NCBI GenBank assembly: GCA_019426215.1
Contig: CM033391.1
Coordinates: 9,226,708 to 9,290,707 of the forward strand
Direction: 5' to 3'
Length of the DNA stretch: 64,000 nucleotides
DNA from: Buddleja alternifolia
Lineage: Eukaryota > Streptophyta > Magnoliopsida > Lamiales > Scrophulariaceae
Positions 47,881 through 60,844 of this stretch are shown here, one piece after another; within the stretch, counting starts at the first letter, position 1, and each line of letters opens with the position of its first letter. The position numbers were made by a program, and so were the translations under genes. Under the pieces are notes generated by a model, which searched no databases, was not told the origin of the DNA, and was given only the letters and a program-made list of their open reading frames with translations.

Positions 47881-49476
47881 CACACAATACTGAAGTAGTA
47901 GGATAAATCTTTTATCAATTATATAATGAAGCTCCGGTTTAAATTTATCAGATAAACTTGAATTGTAATGTTAATTTGAAATCCCAACGACATAAAAATT
48001 ATTTACTTACTGATTAGTAAGGATCTTATTTTTTCTTTGCCAATTAGTAAGGATGGTATCATATTTTTAAACACAGTTTATTGAATAAATTATAAATTTT
48101 GAGGATATAGTAAAAATCATCACCTACATGATCAGTCGCAATTACTCAACTACAGTTTAGATATCCGACAAATAAAATTAATGACGTTAATGTTACAATA
48201 AATACACAATTAGCAATGTAGAATGCCAAGTAGCATTTTAGTATTAACATAATTGATGTACATCTATGCATATACAGTATGTCATATAAAATTTCTAATA
48301 TATTATTTGAAAATAGACTTCAGAAATATCTTCCAGCAAGCAATGATTAAATGAAAAGAAAAGCCATATATTTGAGTTTAAATGAGGTTTTGAATTCAGA
48401 TTTTAAACTTTCGAAATTGATATTAGCACTCCCAAAGTGATATTCACACTCCAGATTCTCTTTATATTCATGTCAAATTCCCTCAAGGATGAAACTATAC
48501 ATTTATGTACTCAAAAGAATATAATAAAATATGACTAGTGAATCTATTAACTTTCTACCGATCTTATAGGACAAAGAGAAAGAAATAAGATAAATAAAAA
48601 GGGATGGTATGCTATGAACAACAGAAGCAACGACTAAAACCAAGAAAGGAAAACAAAATAAGAATTAAAGAAAATAGTAAGGCAATCAAATATGAAAAAG
48701 AATAAAAAAATTAATAATATATATAAATATAATCACAGAAAAACACCTTATCAAGTATCAGTTTACATGTCAAATTAGAACTCCCGGGTGATTTTCACCA
48801 CACATGTACTCATATATGTGTGGGGGATCCACCATCATATACACATGTGATGATAGATATCATCCCGAGAATTGAACTCCTGAAACTTACAAGTATCACC
48901 CTCAAATTAATATATAAAGTCTTATGGATAGTATCATATAAATATACTCCTGAAAAAGTGAAAAAGTACTACTAAGTCCAAGAATTTCATGTATCCAAAA
49001 AACACGATCACAAATACAAAAAGTAAAAATGAAACATAATATGTTAAATGACAATTACAATAATAAAGAAAAAGCAAAGGAAAAAGAAATAGAAACAGAG
49101 GACCCCAAAAATAAGATGAAAAAAAAGTCACAAATCCTATCAAATTTTAACAATTTCCATAAAACTTTCAAGATGTAATATCAGTCATCATAAAAACAAA
49201 GGAAATCCATTGGGTTCAAAAGGAAAATAGCAAGAATATACAAAAATAAGTTATGGTGTCCACTATATAACTTTAAGAAGATAAATAAATTGAGAAAGGT
49301 AGGAAGTGTAAATTAAAATTTAAAACTGTTATCACCTCACTGAAAGGATGCAAAATTCCAATATTTGGATCCTAAACAGTCGGCGGTGTCAAAGCAACGA
49401 CAAATCTGAAGAGAATAAAAATAAGCTTCTCCGAGATTATGGATGAAAGAGTGAAAAATCGCTATAAAGCTATAAT
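47881..49476. other. AT-rich intergenic, no gene seen
   Basis: No recognisable coding, RNA or element signature. An imperfect CACACATGT/ACATGTG inverted motif lies near 48800-48850. Confidence 0.45.
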
Positions 49477-50105
49477 CAAGGTATTAAATTTCGGTAATGG
49501 TATCGGTATCGATATCGGAGTAGTAAATTTACGAAAATTTCAATGAAAATTTCGGGGATATTCAAAATTTTGATCTCGATTTTGAAGAAATCATGGATAT
49601 TTATAGAAATATTTAGAAATTTACAAAGAAACTTTTTGTAACTTTAAATGTCATAATTTTGCATCTTTTACATAAATAATATTATATATATAATGTATGT
49701 ATAGTGCATTTTGTCAAGTAATATGATTAAAATCTATTGCGAAAAATATAAAATAAAGTAATAACCAAATCTCCTATGAACTTCATTAAAACAAAATACC
49801 ACAATTTTAATACAAAATATCATTTAAAACCACATTATTTTAAATTTTGAAATATTTTGAGTTTGGTCAAAATTTCGGGATATTTCAGGAAATTTCGGGA
49901 TATTTCGGGAATTTCGAGAAATTTCGGGAGATATTTAACAAAGTAATTGTATTAAGAATTCAAGATTTCGGGAAATATCGGGAAATATCGAAAATATCGA
50001 AAAATTTCGATAGATATTTTGCAAAATTGGATTGAAGGTAAGATTTCGCTTCGAGACCCCCGAAAATCCAAAATTTCGAGATTTCAGAGGATATTTAAGA
50101 CCATG
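49477..50105. mobile_element. TIR element with TTCGGGATAT arrays (629 bp)
   Basis: The ends CAAGGTATTAAAT (left) and CATGGTCTTAAAT (right, reverse-complemented) form an imperfect TIR. The flanks GCTATAAT (49469-49476) and CCTATAAC (50106-50113) agree at 6 of 8 bases, a decayed duplication. Subterminal words TTTCGG, TATCGG and TTTCGGGATATT are frequent on both sides. There is no transposase. Confidence 0.65.
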
Positions 50106-50130
50106 CCTATAACATATATATATATATATA

Positions 50131-51641
50131 GGGTATGGATCAAAAACATCCCTATACTTTAAGTAAGATATAAGACTCAATCTAGACCATTTAAACCATT
50201 TGATCCCAAGGTATACATTTAAAGTCATTATTTCAGTTTTTATCTTTAATTTAATGATGATAGGGGTATTTTGGTCAAATGATATAACAAACCTATGGAA
50301 ATAATATGCAGGATTAAAATCAAATCCCTTATTATAAGCAATAACAGATTCATCTTCCCTTTTTATTTATTTCTTCCAATTTCAGCGAGGAAAGAAATCA
50401 AGGGTTCAACCGTTATATGGTAATTGACTCCCAAAGTGTGGTGATTTATCAAGAAATTGAGCAAGAAATTGATTGAAATTGCTTTTCAGTTTCCATGGAG
50501 TTATACACAGAAATGGAATCAACTAAACTCGGAAGAAACTTGGGGGCAATCCCTTGCGCAAAAACCACGTAAGCCATTAGATTAAGTTATAGGTCCCAAA
50601 TGAATTCAATAAAGGAGAACCAAAATTGTGGTCTGCTGAGATTCTGGAAAAGTTTTACAAAGTTCTTCTAATTTCCGTGTGATCTTTCAAATTCAAAAGG
50701 GCAATATATTGTATAATGTGTTATGTGTTATAATATATTGTATAATGACTTATAAGATATTATATAATTGAATATTTTTAATATGTTATACATATTGTAT
50801 AATGAGTTATAATATACTGTATAATGTGTTATAACATACTGTATAATGACTTATAAGATACTGTATAATTGAATATTTTTAATAAACATTATACAATAGT
50901 TAATTAATCCATTATACAATAGTTAATAAATAAATATACAGTAAATACAATAGTGATATATAGTGTGTGATTAGTGACATACAATTAGTGATTTCAAATC
51001 ATTATACAATATCTTATAAACCACTATACAGTACATTATAACACATTATACAATATCTTATAACCAATTATACAGTATATGTTTATACATCATACAGTTA
51101 CAATCTTATAATTTGATTGTAATTATAATCGACGCAACAAATCATTTTCAATGTTAATCAATACTTTTTTTTTCATAGCAATACATTACAAAGAGTTATA
51201 CATTTACAATCTACAATTAATCAATTTTAGAAGAATGCAAAATAAAAATGGTGAATTTGGTTAGATAATTAGCATGGTGGGAGGGGGTGAGAGAATTTAA
51301 TTATGGTTGGGGAAAAAGGAATAAGGATGGAATATTTTGTGGTGTTGTTTTAATGAATTTTGACAGCAAAGGGATGGAGTTGCAGAAAAGATGAGAGAGA
51401 GAGCGAGGGGACCTTTTACAGTGCGTTGCAAAAAAGATGAGAAAGAGAGCGAGGGGAACCTTTTATAGTGCATGAGAGATTTTAGGGAGATTCTGTGACT
51501 ATTATACCCCTAATCTAATTGGAATTAATTTTTCCCCAAGTTTTTTGCTTTCTTTTTGAACTGTTGAATTTAATGGATCCAATAATTTAGATTTAAGTCT
51601 TATATTTTATCTAAAATAGGATATATATTAGATCTTGACCC
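50131..51641. mobile_element. TIR element inserted in a (TA)n tract (1511 bp)
   Basis: Starts GGGTATGGATC and ends GATCTTGACCC. The terminal about 80 bp are imperfect inverted repeats (shared AGGGT, GATC, CCTAT, ATATAAGACT). Both sides are (TA)n runs (about 50112-50130 and 51642-51665), so any duplication is hidden in the microsatellite. The interior has a roughly 100-bp AT-rich repeat (near 50737 and 50838) and no transposase. TA-microsatellite targeting is known for the rice MITE Micron. No closer relation is claimed. Confidence 0.65.
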
Positions 51642-51665
51642 TATATATATATATATATATATATA

Positions 51666-52429
51666 GGTGATGCATAATTTAGTTTATGATTTTGTTCTTT
51701 AAGGAAAAAATAAATTCCTTAATGCGTTGGTTTGAATTGGAATTGCCTGCTCAAATAAAGATGCTTAATTACTGTTTGGTAAGTTACCATTTTCAAAATC
51801 TTAATTACAGCTCTTAATAGGCAGCAAGTTCCAAAGGCTTTAGAATTACCATATAAGAAAACTCCAGAACGTTTGATTACGGTTAGTCTATTACCATTTT
51901 CAAGAAGTTTAGAAATTTTAAATTTTGACAAAGTGTGACAACAATTAAATTAGTTTGCATAATAAAAAAAAATTCTAAATTCTAAGAATTGAGAATTTGG
52001 TCAAAATTGAGCAAATTGGGGTCAAAAAACTTCCGTCAAATAATAATAGTAATAGATAGATAACGTATCAGTACTTTTCAAAATCAAAAGAATGTGATTA
52101 ACAGTGATATATATGTCTCTTCATTTGTGATACGACTATAGAACTATCGAAAATAGCCAAACAAACTAAATTACGGGATTCTGGTGAAAAGTCCTCAATG
52201 AACTTTTCATGGAGAATTTTAATGAGAGAGAGAAAGAGATCAACTTTCTAGAAAGGCTAGGACCATATTATATCAGTTTGATAGCAACAATGTCAAAATC
52301 CAACATCCATCAAGAGCAGCACAAAAGAGGAAAAACATTTCCCAAGTTCACACAAAATTACAACAAAATAAGCGGAAAAAATTGGTCGTCGCCCCTTGTA
52401 TTGCTTGCACACCCTTGTGTAGTAGTAGT
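51666..52429. other. Intergenic and probable 3' UTR of the second APX gene
   Basis: The last about 150 bp resemble the downstream region of APX copy A. The rest is AT-rich without recognisable features. Confidence 0.5.
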
Positions 52430-55400
52430 TTAGGCGTCAGCAAATCTGCAAATGAAAAGGGCAATCAATATGTTTTTGTTTTTTTTTTTTTTGAAGAAGG
52501 CAATCAACATGCGGACACAAGAAACCTCCACATAAAAACCTAATAAACTGACATAAAACACATAAACTGAAACCTTACCCCAACTCAGATAGCTTCTGGT
52601 GAGCTACGGCGTAATCTGCGAAGAAAGCATCCTCATCCTAATCCAAAATAGTTATATACATTAGCGCATAAATAGCTACAGGAAATAACTATATACAGAA
52701 AATATACACACCTCAGCATATTTCTCAACAAATCGGCGGAATTTAGCATCCAAAAGAAGGTTTTTGTCTGATGGCAACTGCAAAAGCCCTTCTTTGTCTC
52801 CACTCAGAAGCTCCCTTTTCACAACAAAAGAACATGTAAAAGAGTCAGATATTAGGAGTAGCATAATATTTGCTTCGGGAATGATTCAGCAACGATGTAA
52901 AAACACCAAATACAAGAGGTATATATGTCTTACTTAAAGTAAGAATTATCGAAGATGAGAGGGTTGCTAGTCCATGGGCCGTCAAATCCCGAACGTTCTG
53001 GGTGGCATCTTCCCTGTATCAAAATGAAAATATTCATTTAATTACGAGCATGATTAAAAGCAATCATTTATTGGCTCCAGCGAATAAACATACCAGAGTG
53101 TGTCCACCAGAAAGAGCAACAATGTCCAGATCGGTCAGACCCATTTGTTTGATGAACACATCCCTCAGGTGGTCAGGTCCTGCCATAATAATAGATAAAG
53201 TATAATTCACAAGAAAGACACATTACATACACAAACAAAAAGGGAACGCAACTTAAATATTAGCTAAATATCACATACACAAACAAAAAGGGAACGCAAC
53301 TTAAATATTAGCTAAATATCACCTCAAGTTGACAAAATTGTGAAAAGTGAACGTATAACTCACCCTTGGTAGCAGCAGGCAAGCGACCTTCAACTGGGGG
53401 CTCCTCCTTGTCCTGAGATTTTAAACCAACATTCCTCGGTAGTTGTTTTAGAAAACTATCAAGTAAGTATTATTTTGACAAATTAAAATGCACAATTATT
53501 AATTTTCTGCAAGATAATTCTGCATAATGGATACTAGTACAAAACACCATCACATTCAATTAAAAGTATTTTTCAGAGCATTTAATTTAAGATATGCAGA
53601 AAGAAAGACAATAATACTTATAAATAAATATAGATCTGCAATTCATTAAGTCTTATTCACCACCAGGAAGTTAAGGACATCAATGGGGTCAAACTGTTTT
53701 CTCTATTACCATAAGTAGCAGCAAAGAGAAAAAGAATTCATCAAGCATCACTCAGTTCATAAATCACATGCCAAGACACCTAATGCGAGCCAGATATTGC
53801 AAGATCATACCTCCACAAAGAATTGTCCACCATACATAAAACAGAACAGTCATATTGCAGCACCAAGTAATACCATACTTACATATTTTTTTTACAACCA
53901 TAAAATTTCACAGCACAAGAAAATACAAATGCACAAGCAAGCACTTTATACAAACATATATTGAAGATTGGGGCGTCGGGAAAATAAAAGAATTTCACCA
54001 ACCGGCCTTCCTGGGTGGAATGGGACGTCAGGTCCTCCAGTAACTTCAACAGCAACAACACCAGCCAACTGTGAAGAGATAGGAAACAAAAGGCTCATCT
54101 CTCCAACATCTATTGCGTAGTGTTCGATTCAAATTTATATTTGAACACAAAAGTACCTGATAGAAGTCAGCATGAGAAATGGTGGGGAACTGCTCCCTGA
54201 TTGGCGCTAATAGCCTAAGAGCAATGTCAAGACCATTGTTGGCAGCATGTGCCAGCTCTTCCTTGAATCTCATGGTCCCGAAAGGACCTCCAGTCCTGCT
54301 GCACTGATCAAATGTACCAGCAGAGTGCCACCTACAATAATAACAAGAACACATTTCCATATGATGCAACATAACCAAAAGAACATGTATATTCGGTTAT
54401 TCAATATTATTTACAATCTATTTTTAAGTCACAAGCAATCAATACGTCTACAGATTACGTACGGACACATTTGTGTGCACTAACTCATTTGATCATAAAC
54501 ATTGACAATACTATCAATACAAATGCTAGGTGAATTGAAGACTGTGCAGCTGCATATATCTGGGACATGCCCCGGACATCTTGGATGCTCAGGTAACTGA
54601 ATTCACTTGACCGTGAAGACATTAATTATTTTTTATTAATATATGAAAACTTCATATGTACACAATGCAATCATATATGTAAATATATGTTTTTTTTGGG
54701 GGGGTAAGCTATATATATAACTTATGTGGATCCATATAGTCATAAGAATATATGACCACGCATATTTATTTAAACAATATAAATATGATGAAACATATAT
54801 TATATAAACAACAAATTGTTCATGCACATAATTAAATAACTTAGTAGTAAACTTAGGAGGGTCTTAGTGATGGGCTATCATTTATAATTTACAGATAGTC
54901 CAGAAAATAAACTTGTGCATTGTCGAACAAGGACACTCCCATAAAATTATAGTAAGCATCAATATTTTTCTTAATAGTTTACTCGATAATTTTTACTAAA
55001 TTAAAAAATATATTATAATAATAATAGTGGCATAATTTTTCAAGTTTCAATATAAATGATTATCTGTCTAAATACATTTCACTAAGAAAATAAAAATGAC
55101 TTAACAAAAAACCATTAAACTTAAATACACTCGACTCTGGCTTAATTTGATATCAAAATTTAAATATTGAGAAAAACTAATTAAATCTAGAAAAAATATT
55201 AATGCTTTAATACTATATTAATATTTAACTAAAAATATCAAGGTCAAAAGTTGATTAAATTTTTCAATGACATAATTGATTCAATTATATCTATATAGTA
55301 TATACTATATAATACATGTAAATTATAGAAGAATTATTACATTTTTTTGGGATAATTCACAAATGAAAAAAATCTGGGCATTTTGGATGGTGGCCCCTAA

Positions 55401-56040
55401 TCCCTGTACTTTTAAAAAAAAACTATACTAGACCAAGTTTCTATCTCTACTTTTGTGAAATAGATAAACATATAATACACGCTCCGACCATTGGACTCGG
55501 TCTGGCACAAAATTATCAGTCCTTTTCAAACAAGGACTTTTTGGGCTGCTCGGCGAGAAAAATGGTCCGCAATTTAGGTAATTTGGCTACATTTTTTGGC
55601 CAGAGAAAAATTATCCACACACAATTTGGGCATCTTTTTCGGAGAATATGGGCCAAAAAATAAAAATAGAACCAAAAAAGTCAAATTGCTGGATCCACTA
55701 CTTCATTAATATACTTTACTTCAAGAAATTGTCGATGTAAAATTAGTAACGAATCAGATAATTGATGCATTTCATATACAGATTTGTCTTCAATCACGAT
55801 AGACGTAACAATCATTACAACATACAAAATCTTCCTCAAAACTCATACACAAACAAATCATTCAATATGAATCCACAAAATCTTGAAGCAAAACAAAAGA
55901 TAATCGAAGCGCAAAACTTACGCAAGGCGGAGCATAATCGGAGCGCAGTTCTTCTCAGCGATAAGCCCCCTCAGTTTCCTCTTGCACTTGTCAATGGCCT
56001 TAAGGTACTCCTCGCTCACAGTTGGGTAGTTCTTCACCAT
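52430..56040 (-). CDS. APX: Cytosolic L-ascorbate peroxidase, copy B (9 coding exons, 250 aa)
   Basis: Same enzyme and cellular role as copy A, ascorbate-dependent removal of hydrogen peroxide in the cytosol. Exons in minus-strand order are 56040-55922, 54331-54157, 54068-54003, 53412-53364, 53179-53094, 53013-52934, 52814-52712, 52637-52579 and 52445-52430 (TAA). Each exon has exactly the length of its counterpart in copy A, for 753 nt in total. The protein starts [17 protein letters not shown] and ends KLSELGFADA. Cys32, Arg38, Trp41, His42, His163, Arg172, Trp179 and Asp208 are conserved. Copy-specific changes include [18 protein letters not shown] and [13 protein letters not shown]. Introns differ in length (intron 1 is 1590 bp, intron 3 is 590 bp). 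A 5'-UTR intron is predicted at 56053-56235. Confidence 0.96.
53225..53320. repeat. 48-bp tandem duplication in APX copy B intron 4
   Basis: ACATACACAAACAAAAAGGG starts at 53225 and 53273 and the two units are identical over their length. It lengthens the intron without touching splice sites. Confidence 0.9.
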
Positions 56041-56335
56041 TTTCACACCTTTCTACATTCAGATTCATTTCAATCAACCATCAAACACACATAAAAATAC
56101 GATAAATCTCACCAACAACAACAATAATTATTACATAAAAAAAACAGAGAATCGCAATCGATTAATAATCAAGTATTCATTCATACTGTATACGTCAACG
56201 CGTGGTCGGATCTTGAAATCTGTAAAGCGGCTTACCTAAAGAACGGAGAGATCGGAGAGTAGAGAGAGGAAGGAACCGTATAATTCGTAACAGGAGAGAA
56301 ATTTGAGTGTGGTGAGCACAAGCAGAGTGAGCTGC

Positions 56336-56372
<37 letters not shown>

Positions 56373-56560
56373 AAGGGGGCCGGTTTGAGTGAAAGAGAGA
56401 GAGAAGCTTCTAGTAGGTTAATATGAAGCCGTTGGATGGGGACGATCGTGCGGCTGATGTTGGGTTTAGGAATTGGACGGCTTGGATTGGTTCGGACGAG
56501 TCAGGATATACGGTTGGCATTTGAAGGGTAGGTGACGGAATTTGTGTAAATTTTGACGGA
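56041..56560 (-). promoter_or_regulatory. 5' UTR, 5'-UTR intron and promoter of APX copy B
   Basis: The UTR exon is 56041-56052. The intron 56053-56235 has acceptor TGTAG and donor AG|GTAAGC. A TATA tract lies at 56335-56354 next to an (AC)n run. GAAGCTTC (56403-56410) has the nGAAnnTTCn form of a minimal heat-shock element, absent from copy A at this place. ATATACGGTTGGCA (56506-56519) is shared with copy A. An HSE in the promoter of Arabidopsis APX1 is established; function here is inferred. Confidence 0.55.
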
Positions 56561-57137
56561 AATATTTAATTGGGGTGAGGAATGAGAGTGGGGTGGGAAG
56601 CTCATGAGGATGGACTTTTTGGTCGTATGATTGTAGATGTGAAATGACCAATTTACCCTTTTGGCCTTATTTAGAGGAGATTTTATCTTGTGTGATGAGT
56701 TTTTCTTCCTAAAACCAATTATAGAGCTTTGTGCTTGTTGAAATATAGGAAGTTCTAAGATGTATCGAGTTCTTTAGAGTCAGTCCATTTTATATAGTTG
56801 GACGTAGGTGATTTAGATATTTTTTTATTATTTTATCTTCGTATTTAATAATATTTGATGTATCGGCTTCATTGGACCTGGTGTGTCTTAGAATCACCCA
56901 TACAAATATATTTCAACAAATGATAATATAGGAAATATGGGCTTTCTTTGTTTATTTTCAAATCCTTAAAATTGCTTGGAGAATGAGTAATACGAGTATT
57001 CCTGTGAATTTGATTTGATTTGATGTGTTGGTGAATTTGAAAACAAGAGTATTTGGTTGAAAATTTGTAATGTGAATTTTTAAAATTTTATGATACAAAA
57101 TATTAAAAATAGGATTTAAAAACATAAACAAACAAGG
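56561..57137. other. Intergenic, no gene seen
   Basis: AT-rich sequence upstream of APX copy B with no recognised feature. Confidence 0.45.
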
Positions 57138-57149
57138 CCATGTTTTTTC

Positions 57150-57337
57150 TTTGATTTTCACCAGAGTTTCCACCGCCGACCGCAGTGGCTAATTCCCTCG
57201 CTGATTGGAAGCATCTCAAAAGGTGGGACAGCTGGCTCAGAGTTTTCAATAGTTCTCCATACTCAAGGCCGAGGATCGAACCCTCGCCACTTGGTTAAGG
57301 GAGGAGGAGTCATTTCCACTCCACCACACCCCTGGTT
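57150..57337 (-). mobile_element. tRNA-derived SINE (188 bp)
   Basis: Flanked by the perfect 12-bp duplication CCATGTTTTTTC (57138-57149 and 57338-57349). On the minus strand it begins AACCAGGGGTGTGGTGGAG, with a box A-like GGTGGAGTGG and a box B GGTTCGATCC about 40 bp further, the RNA polymerase III internal promoter layout. It ends GGTGAAAATCAAA. It does not code. Confidence 0.82.
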
Positions 57338-57349
57338 CCATGTTTTTTC

Positions 57350-59200
57350 ACTATGTAGAACTTTTCACTATGATCAATTGCTAGCACATTTTATTTAGAA
57401 AATGAATATGAGAAGGCAAATATTTAGTTATAGTGTTTAATCATTTACCTGCTAGAGTTCTCAAAATCTTATAAAATACTTGAGAAAAGCGAAATATCAA
57501 AATGATGTGTGCATCAAAATAATGCCATAGCTAAACCATGCGAGATATTTAGAAAATATTGATGTTCAAAAAAAAAAACAAAAAAAGGTAGTTATTTTCA
57601 ATACATTTTGATGGTGTAACCTCATTTACGTATTTGTATTACACTAAGCAAAACCATCTTGTGCGTATAGTTTTTTTATTTTGGTTTACAAACTCGTCTC
57701 AGGATTTATGATATCAATTGTCTGGATCTGAGATTATTTTTGAAATAATGTCAATCTTTAATTAATCCAACATTTTGCAAAGGTGATAGATAAAATAAAA
57801 TTCTACCCCTGAATAACAGAGCATAACGAATTTTAGCATAAGACTAAATAGATGATAGCAAAACCATCCTATCATTTTTTGTACTTGGTCAGTTAAAGCA
57901 CACTCGATGAGGGCGCAAAACATACAAATTGATGGGAAATTTTTTGAATTAAATTTAATTAATTTTAAGTAAACCGTGAAAGAAGAGAATGAAGAACAAA
58001 AAAGTAAAGATGAGAAATAAAATTAAATGTGATTAAAAGAAACAAAAATATTGGAAAATAATGTGTGTGAGAGTGAATAACCATGTATAACACTCGACTC
58101 CATCTAATTTCATGGACGATATGGTTATTGTTGCCATGTCTCCTTGCTTAACAAAATACATAGTTGACATTATAACAACTCATAGTGTATATATCCAACT
58201 CAAGTAACAATTATTCTTATGCCACATCGAAATTATTTGTCACCGAAAGAGTTCTCTACACTCATTTTCAATTATATATAGTATAGATAATTTGACTACA
58301 TAGGTTAGAAAAATCATTCTAACCATTAACAACATTTTAGCAACATACCCTTGAACTAATATGTTAATACTGTAAAATGAAGAATTTTATACATCTGTTC
58401 TTTGACGATTTATTTATTTATTTAATAGAATAAATTAACAAAAGATTCCAAATGTTGGTCAAAAATCATCTTGCCTTCTTTATTAAATTGAATAGGAAAA
58501 AGGAAAAAGAAAAAAGAATTCATCTTGCCTCCTCTTCTTATCACTCAAAGGCTTTTTTATTCATTGAAGTGCTTACAGAAGAAGCCCCCTTTGTACTAAT
58601 CTACAACCACAAAATATTGGGATCTATTTCATTTCACACTTTAAAAAGTCTCACTAATTTATTTGCATAATAATCTCTCGCCAAATTACAAAAAATAAAA
58701 ATTCTAAAAATCTCTCGGCATACTTGTTCCAATTTCATATTCTTACGAAAATCGAATTGCCACGGGCGCCGACATCGACATTGACAATGGTTTTTTCCTG
58801 AACAAATTTAACCGACAATTTCTTTTTAGGAATAATTGATTTTGAAAACCAAAGGGCGGAGGGTTTGTAGAAATTATTTATGGGATATGCTTTTATCAAC
58901 CGTGGTGTATATGATTATGTAATTTGGGTCATTTTAAAGCAAATTCGTCACATTAAAAGGTTAATAATGGGTAGAGACGTAGTTCACATCCAACACTCAG
59001 AATAAACTTATCAATTGAATGGAGAATAATTAGTCAGACCCCCAATATGCCTGAATAATTAATACAAATTTTATGACAAGGGAGATAAAATAATCTCACC
59101 CTTTATCATATAAAGAAAACAAGTTTACAGTAAAATAAAAATAATTTTCGTAAATAGTCGTTCAATGTTCAATACATAAAGCAATATAGAAAATTAACTG
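57350..59200. other. Intergenic, no gene seen
   Basis: AT-rich. The ORF near 58452 lacks any recognisable domain. No repeat ends were paired. Confidence 0.45.
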
Positions 59201-59218
59201 TTTTCAATATACTTTGAT

Positions 59219-59378
59219 TTTATTTTTTTTTACAAAAGGTTAGACGGAAAAGTCTAATCTCTCGGGCCGGGTCATGTAAAGAGAAGCCATCTCCAAGGTG
59301 GTGTCTCTAATAGAATTCGAACATTTATAGCCTCTGGGGGGTCACAAGTCACTGACCACTTGATCCAATCACCTTGAA
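59219..59378 (-). mobile_element. tRNA-derived SINE (160 bp)
   Basis: The 18-bp duplication TTTTCAATATACTTTGAT is at 59201-59218 and 59379-59396. On the minus strand box A-like GATCAAGTGG and box B-like TGTTCGAATTC are in order, and the 3' end is an A-rich tail (T run at 59219-59231 on the plus strand). The long perfect duplication suggests a fairly recent insertion. Confidence 0.82.
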
Positions 59379-59396
59379 TTTTCAATATACTTTGAT

Positions 59397-60835
59397 AGTG
59401 TAACATCATCAAAATATTTTTATTATCAAGCAAAATTATCTTTTATATATAATTGTTCACACTAAAGTTTGTTCCCAAGAATTTACACCATCTAAATATT
59501 TTTATTATAACAAGCAAAATCATCTTATGTGTATAAAACTTTTTCACATTAAGGATTGTTCCCAAGAATATTACCATCATAATGGAAATAATTGATGATC
59601 ACGATGTAAAAGAGCCTGTGCGGCCGCAGCAGATCCGTACCCTCTCGGAGGGCAATTTTGGCAAATTCGGTCAAGATGTACTGAAGGCCAGTGTGAACAC
59701 TTGGGATGCTGAAGATTCCTTTCTCAATTGGCCAATGGGGGAATGAACCTTGCAGTCCCCACGCCCATAATTATCGCATTGTACGAAGTTAAATGAATTC
59801 AATCGACTTCTTTTTTTATTCCCCCCCCCCCTAATAGTGTAAATGAATAGACTATAATCAAATGATATATTATTTAAATTTATTTGAATTTTTATGAAAT
59901 TCAAAATACTGAGTTTGAGTTTAATCGCATCGTTAATCGAATTGAGCTCAATTGACTTTTATTGAACCGAACATGAGTTAGAATCATGTTATTTGATTTT
60001 TTGACACACATCTTTATAATTTTTAATCAAGAAAGTTTATACACCACTGTTTTTTTGTTCATCATTTTTCAACTCTCCTTAATTTAAAAAGTATTGATAT
60101 AGTATTAAATTCATCAAGGTCAATTGATTGCAATATTTTTGGCAAAAACAAGGGGAGGGAAAACGATGATGGTATATGATAAAACAATGATATATCATAT
60201 ATAGCATTACTCTTTTAATTAAGAGAAATGTTATTATATACCACCGGTAATTTTTCACCATTTTGTCCATGTCTTGATATGGTAAGTCATCTGGTTATGG
60301 TAAACATAAATTACAAAATCAAATAAAATACATTTATTGCATTCATTTTTCACCAAAATCAAAAGAAGTGGGAAGAAAAATGGTGAAAAAGGATGATGGC
60401 ACCACTTTCTAATTAGCGGAATTGAGCTACAAATTTTATCAGTCAAAAAAATATATTCGAACTTATTTGTTATATTAGATGAAGTATTATGATATATTTT
60501 AAAGTCCTAGGCCCAAGATTAAAAGGCCTGTTCTGCAAAGGATGAAACCCTTGAGAACAGATCCAGAAGCTACTTGCGCTTGGTTTGCCTAGTAGACGTA
60601 GGATTGCTTTGGTACAAACTGTCCACGGTATGGTACGCTATATTTATGGGACAATTCAAATTAGGTTTCAGTTTATACTTTTAACATTCATTATATAATT
60701 ATATTATGTACTTTTTCGGTTAATAGTGAAATTCTCTCTCATTTCTCATTGGTGTAGACAATTGTCGAACTACGTAAATTCTTGTGTCGTTTAATATTTA
60801 TGCTTTTTTCTTATCGTATTTTTTCTAATATGAAT
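59397..60835. other. Intergenic, no gene seen
   Basis: AT-rich with a C10 run near 59821 and no recognised gene. A CAAGCAAAAT-containing phrase occurs twice (about 59429 and 59511), suggesting a small local duplication. Confidence 0.4.
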
Positions 60836-60844
60836 CATATAAGA

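Noticed and set aside
55340..55680. Sequence in APX copy B intron 1 resembling a Mutator-type TIR (GATAATTCACAAATG..., GGTGGCCCCTAATCC)
   Set aside because: Only one end could be recognised; no inverted partner or duplication was found within the intron.
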